From contig NZ_CP049255.1 of NCBI RefSeq assembly GCF_011047135.1, forward strand, positions 744,001 through 808,000: DNA of 64,000 bases. Reading direction: 5' to 3'. The notes beneath the pieces were generated by a model, which had not been told where the DNA came from, did no database searches, and saw nothing but the letters and a program-made list of their open reading frames with translations. Shown piece after piece: positions 59,236 to 64,000 of this stretch; within the stretch, counting starts at the first letter, position 1, and each line of letters opens with the position of its first letter. Made by a program: the position numbers and the translations under genes. The DNA comes from Microbacterium endophyticum (GTDB lineage Bacteria > Actinomycetota > Actinomycetes > Actinomycetales > Microbacteriaceae).

Positions 59236-61089
59236 CTATTCGACGGTTACCGACTTCGCCAGGTTGCGCGGCTGGTCGACATCGAGACCCTTCGCCGTCG
59301 AAAGCCCCATCGCGAACAGGTGCAGCGGCACCACAGCGAGCAACGGCTCGATCAGGGGCGCGGCCAGCGGGATTCGCAACACTTCGTCGGCCGTCGGCAA
59401 AACCGCTGCGTCGCCCTCTTCGGCGATCGCGATCACTCGGGCACCGCGCGCGCGGATCTCTTCAATGGTTGAGACCACCTTGGAGTGCAGCAGCGCGGAA
59501 GCGCGAGGCGAGGGCACGATGACGAAGACGGGCTGGCCCGGCTCGATCAGCGCAATCGGACCGTGCTTGAGCTCACCTGCGGCAAAGCCCTCCGCGTGAA
59601 TGTACGAGATCTCTTTGAGCTTGAGAGCGCCCTCGAGTGCAATGGGGAAGCCAACGTGGCGGCCGAGGAACAGCACCGAGCGGGTGTCGGCCATCCAGTG
59701 CGCCAGCTCCGCAATGCGTGGCGATTCGGTGTCGAGAATCCGCTGAATCTTGGCGGGTACCTCTTCGAGTTCGCCCACCTGCTCGGCGATAGCCTGCGCC
59801 GACATCGTGCCGCGAACGCGAGCCACGTGCAGCGCAAGCAAATACAGGGCGGCGATCTGAGCGACAAAGGCCTTTGTGGATGCCACGGCAACTTCGGGTC
59901 CCGCGTGCGTGTAGACGACGGCATCCGATTCACGCGGGATGGTCGCGCCCTGAGTGTTGCAGATCGAGAGGGTGCGAGCTCCGCGCTCGCGGGCGAATTT
60001 GACCGCCATGAGCGTGTCCATCGTCTCGCCCGACTGGCTGATCGACACAACGAGAGTGTCGGGCCCGATCACGGGATCGCGGTAGCGGAATTCGTGGGCG
60101 AGCTCGACATCGACAGGAATGCGCGCCCACTGCTCGATCGCATACTTTCCCACCTGGCCTGCGTAGGCCGCGGTGCCGCAGGCGATCACGACGACGCGGG
60201 AGATGCCTTCGAAGAGTTCGTCGAGGCCGTCGAGTTCGGGGATCTCGACGGCGCCATTGTTGATGCGTCCTCGAAGCGTGTTCGCGATGGCCTCGGGCTC
60301 TTCGGACACCTCTTTCGACATGAACGAGGGCCATCCGCCCTTCTCAGCGGCCGCGGCATCCCAGGTCACATCGAAAGGCTCAACCTCAACCTCGTTGCCA
60401 TCGAAGTCGGTCACGACGACGCCGCCAGGCGTGATTGCGACGATCTGATCCTGACCGATCGCCAAAGCTTTGCGGGTGTACTCGACGAAAGCCGCAACGT
60501 CGGAACCGAGAAAGTTCTCACCCTCGCCGAGACCGATGACGAGCGGCGAGTTACGGCGAGCGCCGACGACCAGCCCGGGGTGGTCTTCGTGCATGGCCAG
60601 GAGCGTGAATGCTCCTTCGAGGCGCGCGGCAGTGGCACGAAAAGCGGCAACCAGGTCTCCACCGTTGGTGCGGTAGGCACGCCCGAGCAGCACCGCGGCC
60701 ACCTCGGTGTCGGTTTCGCTCAAGAAGGTGAAACCCTCGGCGACGAGTTCGGCTTTGAGAGCACCGAAATTCTCGATGATGCCGTTGTGGATGACGGCGA
60801 GCTTGTCGTTGTCAGCCAGGTGAGGGTGGGCGTTCTCGTCGGTCGGTCGACCGTGCGTTGCCCAACGAGTGTGACCGATGCCTGTCGTGCCGTTGCGCAT
60901 GGGTTCTTCGAGAAGGTCATCACGCAGCACCTTGAGCTTGCCGGCGCGCTTACGCATACCGAGCTCACCATCGGCATCGATAACGGCGATGCCTGCGGAG
61001 TCATACCCGCGATATTCGAGGCGAGCAAGACCTGCAAGAAGAATGGCCTGGCTCTGCTGAGGGCCCACGTACCCAACGATTCCGCACAT
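59236..61089 (-). CDS. glmS: Glucosamine-fructose-6-phosphate aminotransferase
   Basis: Makes glucosamine-6-phosphate from fructose-6-phosphate and glutamine for wall precursors. 617 aa: Ntn amidotransferase with nucleophile Cys2 (MCGIVGYVG), two SIS isomerase domains (SQSGETMDTL, ELKHGPIALI), and the C-terminal LAKSVTVE. TAGCAT ends six bases before the ATG; a GGAGGT lies in the gap but abuts the ATG. No glmS ribozyme is seen upstream; instead there is a tandem repeat and an inverted repeat. Confidence 0.98.
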   Translation of the reverse strand: MCGIVGYVGPQQSQAILLAGLARLEYRGYDSAGIAVIDADGELGMRKRAGKLKVLRDDLLEEPMRNGTTGIGHTRWATHGRPTDENAHPHLADNDKLAVIHNGIIENFGALKAELVAEGFTFLSETDTEVAAVLLGRAYRTNGGDLVAAFRATAARLEGAFTLLAMHEDHPGLVVGARRNSPLVIGLGEGENFLGSDVAAFVEYTRKALAIGQDQIVAITPGGVVVTDFDGNEVEVEPFDVTWDAAAAEKGGWPSFMSKEVSEEPEAIANTLRGRINNGAVEIPELDGLDELFEGISRVVVIACGTAAYAGQVGKYAIEQWARIPVDVELAHEFRYRDPVIGPDTLVVSISQSGETMDTLMAVKFARERGARTLSICNTQGATIPRESDAVVYTHAGPEVAVASTKAFVAQIAALYLLALHVARVRGTMSAQAIAEQVGELEEVPAKIQRILDTESPRIAELAHWMADTRSVLFLGRHVGFPIALEGALKLKEISYIHAEGFAAGELKHGPIALIEPGQPVFVIVPSPRASALLHSKVVSTIEEIRARGARVIAIAEEGDAAVLPTADEVLRIPLAAPLIEPLLAVVPLHLFAMGLSTAKGLDVDQPRNLAKSVTVE

Positions 61090-61095
61090 ACCTCC

Positions 61096-61101
61096 ATGCT
61101 A
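61096..61101 (-). promoter_or_regulatory. -10 element before glmS
   Basis: TAGCAT, then six bases (GGAGGT), then ATG at 61089. Confidence 0.5.
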
Positions 61102-61154
61102 GGCGGGCCAGGCTGTACACCCGCCGCGCGGCACGACATGAGTCGTCCGCGACG

Positions 61155-61226
61155 CCGGCACCCGGCATCCGGCACCCGGCACCCGGCACCCGGCATCCGG
61201 CACCCGGCACCCGGCATCCGGCATCC
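61155..61226. repeat. Tandem repeat, CCGGCAY x10.3
   Basis: Ten 7-bp units, six ending in C and four in T, plus two bases. It lies 13 bases before the inverted repeat of family A. Confidence 0.95.
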
Positions 61227-61239
61227 TCACACCACACGC

Positions 61240-61321
61240 CCCTGCACTAACTCAGGCAGGACACGGCCGCGGGCCGCTTCCTGCCGGCCTATTCTGACTC
61301 TTTGCCTGAGTTAGTGCAGGG
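61240..61321. repeat. Inverted repeat family A, copy 3
   Basis: Perfect 19-bp arms CCCTGCACTAACTCAGGCA (61240-61258) and the complement (61303-61321), with a 44-bp spacer. It is the best-preserved copy, between the glmS promoter and the end of coaA. Confidence 0.93.
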
Positions 61322-61360
61322 CGGCGGTCGGCACGGGGTGGGCAGGCAGGGCCGCGAAGC

Positions 61361-62299
61361 CTAGAGCTTGCGAAGCAACACGCGATCTACGGCGTGGCTA
61401 GCGCCTTTCTGCAGCACCAATGAAGCGCGGTGACGTGTCGGCAGCACGTTCTCATCGAGGTTCGGGAGGTTGATCTCGTTCCAGAACTGCAGTGCTTGGG
61501 CCACGGCATCCTCGTCAGAAAGTTCAGCGAAGACGCGAAAAAAAGAGTTCGGGTCGCTGAAGGCTGACTCACGCAGGGCGAGGAAGCGGTCGACGTACCA
61601 TTTCTCGATATGAGCGGTGTCTGCGTCGACATAGATGGAGAAGTCGAACAGGTCAGATACGGCAATATCGTTGGGCGCCGGCGGGGGCTGCAGCACCGTG
61701 AGCCCCTCCACGATCACGACATCCGGGCGACGGACCGTGACGTGTGCGTCGGGCACGATGTCGTAACGCATGTGCGAATAAAACGGCGCACGCACCTCGG
61801 GCGCACCCGACTTCACCTCAGTGAGAAACTCGACGAGCGCGCGGCGATCGTAGGACTCGGGAAACCCTTTACGGTCCATCAGGCCGCGACGCTCAAGCTC
61901 AGCGTTGGGGTAGAGAAAACCGTCAGTCGTGACGAGTTCGACGCGAGGGGTGTCAGCCCACCGGCTCATAAGTTCGCGCAAAAGCCTGGCGATCGTGGAT
62001 TTGCCGACGGCAACAGAGCCAGCAACTCCGACGACAAACGGCGTTGTCGTATCGGCTTCGCCGAGAAACGCGCTCGTGTCGGCGCCGAGTCGCTTCGTTG
62101 ACTTTGCATACAACGACAGCAGCCGGCTGAGTGGCGCGTATACCTCGCGCACTTCGTCGAGGTCGAGGCGGTCACCAATACCCCGCAGCTGCACGATTTC
62201 GCTCTGCGTCAGCGGCTGCGGCATGTCGGCTGCCATCCGCGACCATTCGTCGCGGGCGATCTCGCGGTACAACGCCGCGGTCTCCAAAGGTTCGGGCAC
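61361..62299 (-). CDS. coaA: Pantothenate kinase, type I
   Basis: First step of CoA synthesis. 312 aa from GTG 62299, the same length as other actinobacterial CoaA. Walker [13 protein letters not shown], then [14 protein letters not shown] and [18 protein letters not shown] ends six bases before the GTG; starts at ATG 62347 or further upstream would lack family support and the longest would cross an inverted repeat. CoaA supplies CoA for acpS encoded nearby. Confidence 0.95.
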   Translation of the reverse strand: MPEPLETAALYREIARDEWSRMAADMPQPLTQSEIVQLRGIGDRLDLDEVREVYAPLSRLLSLYAKSTKRLGADTSAFLGEADTTTPFVVGVAGSVAVGKSTIARLLRELMSRWADTPRVELVTTDGFLYPNAELERRGLMDRKGFPESYDRRALVEFLTEVKSGAPEVRAPFYSHMRYDIVPDAHVTVRRPDVVIVEGLTVLQPPPAPNDIAVSDLFDFSIYVDADTAHIEKWYVDRFLALRESAFSDPNSFFRVFAELSDEDAVAQALQFWNEINLPNLDENVLPTRHRASLVLQKGASHAVDRVLLRKL

Positions 62300-62305
62300 C
62301 GCACC

Positions 62306-62311
62306 ATCGTA
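62306..62311 (-). promoter_or_regulatory. -10 element of a leaderless promoter (coaA)
   Basis: TACGAT, then six bases, then GTG at 62299. Confidence 0.5.
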
Positions 62312-62355
62312 GCCACGCTCGTCGGTTACGACAGTGCGATTGTGCATTCCATACC

Positions 62356-62421
62356 GTCGGAGAATCGCGTTCAGTCGGATGCCACGGCCCCAAACCGTCC
62401 GACGGAACACGATTCTCCGAC
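62356..62421. repeat. Inverted repeat family D
   Basis: 24-bp arms (62356-62379 and 62398-62421, 22 of 24 paired; left arm begins GTCGGAGAATCG) with an 18-bp spacer. It lies between the divergent coaA and Ppx genes, upstream of both promoters. Confidence 0.88.
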
Positions 62422-62447
62422 TGAACTCCGCAGACTCGGCGCACCGC

Positions 62448-62453
62448 TACTGT
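62448..62453 (+). promoter_or_regulatory. -10 element of a leaderless promoter (Ppx/GppA gene)
   Basis: TACTGT, then six bases, then GTG at 62460. Confidence 0.55.
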
Positions 62454-62459
62454 GTACAG

Positions 62460-63386
62460 GTGCGCCTCGGGGTCCTCGATATCGGATCGAACACTGTCAA
62501 CCTGCTCGTTGCCGACGCTAGAACCGGCGTTCGGCCCGTCACATCGACGTCTTTTCGTCAGGTGTTGCGCCTCATGCGCTTTCTGGATGCCACCGGTGCC
62601 ATAAACCCCGATGGGGTCGCAGCGCTCGAAGAGGCCGCAACTCTTGCGCGGCAGGCCGCTGAACGCGAAGGTGTCGAGGCGTTTCTCACGATCGCAACCT
62701 CAGCGCTGCGCGAAGCGACGAACGGCCCCGAAACGATCGCTCGCGTTGAGGCCATCACGGGTGTGCCGCTGCAGGTTCTCGATGGACCCGGCGAAGCGCG
62801 CTACACGTTCCTGGCGATCCGGCGCTGGTTCGGTTGGTCAGCCGGCAACATCCTCATGCTCGACATCGGTGGCGGTTCACTCGAGGTGGCGGCAGGAGCC
62901 GATGAACTGCCCGATGTTGCACTGTCGGTGCCGCTCGGCGCCGGGCGCGTGACAGTTGAATTCTTGCCCGAAGATCCGCCGCAGGCGGCCGACATCCGTC
63001 GTCTTCGCGATCACGTTCGCGAGCAGTTGGCTCCCATCCGTGATGCGCTCGCGGACCGCCCGCAGCCCGATCACATCGTCGGTTCGTCGAAAACCATCCG
63101 CTCGTTGGCTCGCCTGGCGGGCACGACTCAACCCGGTTGGGCTGAAGAGGACCGTCTGATTCTTACGCGTTCAGCCTTGAAGAGCTGGATTCCGCGGATG
63201 GCGGCGATGCCGGCCGAGGCACGCCAACAGCTGCCCGGAATCACCCCGGAACGCACCTTTCAGATTGTCGGCGGTGCCGTTGTGCTGCACGCGACGATGA
63301 AAGCACTTGGCGTCGACGAACTCGAAGTGAGCCCCTGGGCTCTTCGCGAGGGCGTACTGCTGCGCTACCTCGAAACCGTCGATTGA
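62460..63386 (+). CDS. Ppx/GppA family phosphatase
   Basis: 308 aa from GTG 62460. ASKHA-fold exopolyphosphatase / guanosine pentaphosphatase: phosphate loop 1 GVLDIGSNTVNLLVAD and loop 2 MLDIGGGSLEVAAG. At ~310 aa it is the short actinobacterial form, lacking the C-terminal HD-like domains of E. coli Ppx. Whether it cleaves polyphosphate or pppGpp is not readable from the sequence. Divergent from coaA. Confidence 0.9.
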   Translation: MRLGVLDIGSNTVNLLVADARTGVRPVTSTSFRQVLRLMRFLDATGAINPDGVAALEEAATLARQAAEREGVEAFLTIATSALREATNGPETIARVEAITGVPLQVLDGPGEARYTFLAIRRWFGWSAGNILMLDIGGGSLEVAAGADELPDVALSVPLGAGRVTVEFLPEDPPQAADIRRLRDHVREQLAPIRDALADRPQPDHIVGSSKTIRSLARLAGTTQPGWAEEDRLILTRSALKSWIPRMAAMPAEARQQLPGITPERTFQIVGGAVVLHATMKALGVDELEVSPWALREGVLLRYLETVD

Positions 63387-63460
63387 CGATGCCTCAGGCT
63401 ACCGGCAGCGGGATGAGGAACACCGCCGGCAGCCCGAGGGAACTAGCGCCAGACCTGGGA

Positions 63461-63982
63461 CTACTCCCCGTGGCCTGCGAGCGAGGCAAACTTGGCGAAA
63501 TTCGATCGATACTCGGATGCCGCAGCCGCAACGAGCTCGTCAATCTTGTCCATCTGACTCGCCACGAAGTAGAAGCCACGACCAGGCACGATTGCTCCAA
63601 GTTCCACGAGCAGGGGTGCAAGATTCACAGTCGGACCCATCGAGTGCGTCAGGTCAGCACCTGTCAGCACTGGAATTGCGACAACGCCGGCAAGTCCGTT
63701 CGCGGGGTACCGATCGAGGAACGCCTTGAGCAGTCCGGTGTAGGTGGCTTTATACGTCGGAGACGCGAAAACGACCAGATCACTCTCAGCGACGTGGGAG
63801 TTGAGCGCGCTCATCTCTTCAGACGGCCACGCAAAGATTTCGCTCTGGTGGTCAGCCAGGTCGATGACTTTGAGGTCGTACGTGCCATCGGCAAACAAAT
63901 GCTCAACCAGAGTGGTTGCGACTTTGAGCGTGCGCGATTGGGGTTTGGGGTTGCCTACGACAACCGAAACTTTCACTGTCAT
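63461..63982 (-). CDS. NAD(P)H-dependent FMN reductase
   Basis: 173 aa flavodoxin-like fold: phosphate-binding VVVGNPKPQSRTLKVA at the N-terminus, FASPTYKATYTGLLKAFLDRY for the FMN isoalloxazine and dimer contact. It resembles MsuE/SsuE-type reductases that feed reduced FMN to monooxygenases; no such partner is in the window, but the neighbouring region beyond 64000 is not visible. GTGAGAG lies before the ATG. Confidence 0.88.
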   Translation of the reverse strand: MTVKVSVVVGNPKPQSRTLKVATTLVEHLFADGTYDLKVIDLADHQSEIFAWPSEEMSALNSHVAESDLVVFASPTYKATYTGLLKAFLDRYPANGLAGVVAIPVLTGADLTHSMGPTVNLAPLLVELGAIVPGRGFYFVASQMDKIDELVAAAASEYRSNFAKFASLAGHGE

Positions 63983-64000
63983 GTTTGAACTCTCACACTT

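Noticed and set aside
59485..61314. 609-codon open frame on the plus strand opposite glmS
   Set aside because: Antisense shadow of a full-length GlmS; composition is Arg/His/Asp-rich with no recognisable domain.
61090..61360. glmS ribozyme
   Set aside because: The region is filled by a tandem repeat and an inverted repeat; no conserved ribozyme core was seen, and the message appears leaderless.

Overview
The window looks like a contiguous, gene-dense piece of chromosome from a high-GC actinobacterium, most likely a member of the Microbacteriaceae (Microbacterium or a near relative). This placement rests on the GC-rich codon use, the monomeric isocitrate dehydrogenase, the DUF6350 and DUF3817 membrane proteins, the LigC plus stand-alone polymerase pair, the LivH permease with a secreted-type N-terminal domain, and the gene order coaA-glmS-acpS-alr-tsaE/B-rimI-tsaD-groES-liv-guaB-guaB3-SURF1-guaA. 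It is inferred from content, not from a database search. I see no prophage, insertion sequence, CRISPR array, rRNA or replication origin.

Layout. 1-10.5 kb: an L,D-transpeptidase, NADP-isocitrate dehydrogenase, a GNAT acetyltransferase, a heterodimeric ABC exporter pair and the alkylation-repair pair ogt/ada-alkA. 10.5-18.7 kb: a flavin disulfide reductase, then purH-purN-DUF6350, a deazaflavin-type reductase and sucCD. 18.7-27.7 kb: a TetR regulator, acyl-CoA dehydrogenase, an AI-2E family exporter, LigC and the NHEJ-type polymerase, an SseB protein and PcrA helicase. 27.7-31.5 kb: a LuxR/PspC-kinase two-component system divergent from a PspC/LiaF-like membrane protein. 31.5-32 kb: a gene-poor stretch with a promoter, an unusual tRNA-like gene and repeats. 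32-39 kb: an ABC-2 exporter, a glycerophosphodiesterase, a Bax-inhibitor-1 protein, a ROK sugar kinase, a glycosyltransferase and a second deazaflavin-type reductase. 39-45 kb: guaA, DUF3817, SURF1, guaB3 and guaB. 45-50.6 kb: a branched-chain amino-acid-type ABC importer (livHMGF plus a convergent livK). 50.7-64 kb: rarD, groES with two CIRCE operators, a methyltransferase, the tsaD-rimI-tsaB / tsaE t6A cluster with alr and acpS, glmS, coaA, a Ppx/GppA phosphatase and an FMN reductase.

Most genes are central housekeeping: TCA cycle (icd, sucCD), purine synthesis (purH, purN, guaA, guaB), cell-wall precursors (alr, glmS, the L,D-transpeptidase), CoA/ACP (coaA, acpS), tRNA modification and DNA repair. 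The less ordinary content is in the DNA between genes. There are several families of long inverted repeats with fixed spacer lengths, some beside 7-8 bp tandem repeats. Two loopless terminator palindromes share one core. A near-identical operator lies upstream of icd and sucCD. At least fourteen genes show the leaderless arrangement TAnnnT, then exactly six bases, then the start codon. The heptamer GGATGCC/GGCATCC is strongly over-represented. A 76-nt tRNA-like gene has a CAT anticodon and a non-consensus D arm. I did not find an obvious new multi-gene system. The best candidates for something undescribed are the inverted-repeat families and the tRNA-like gene.
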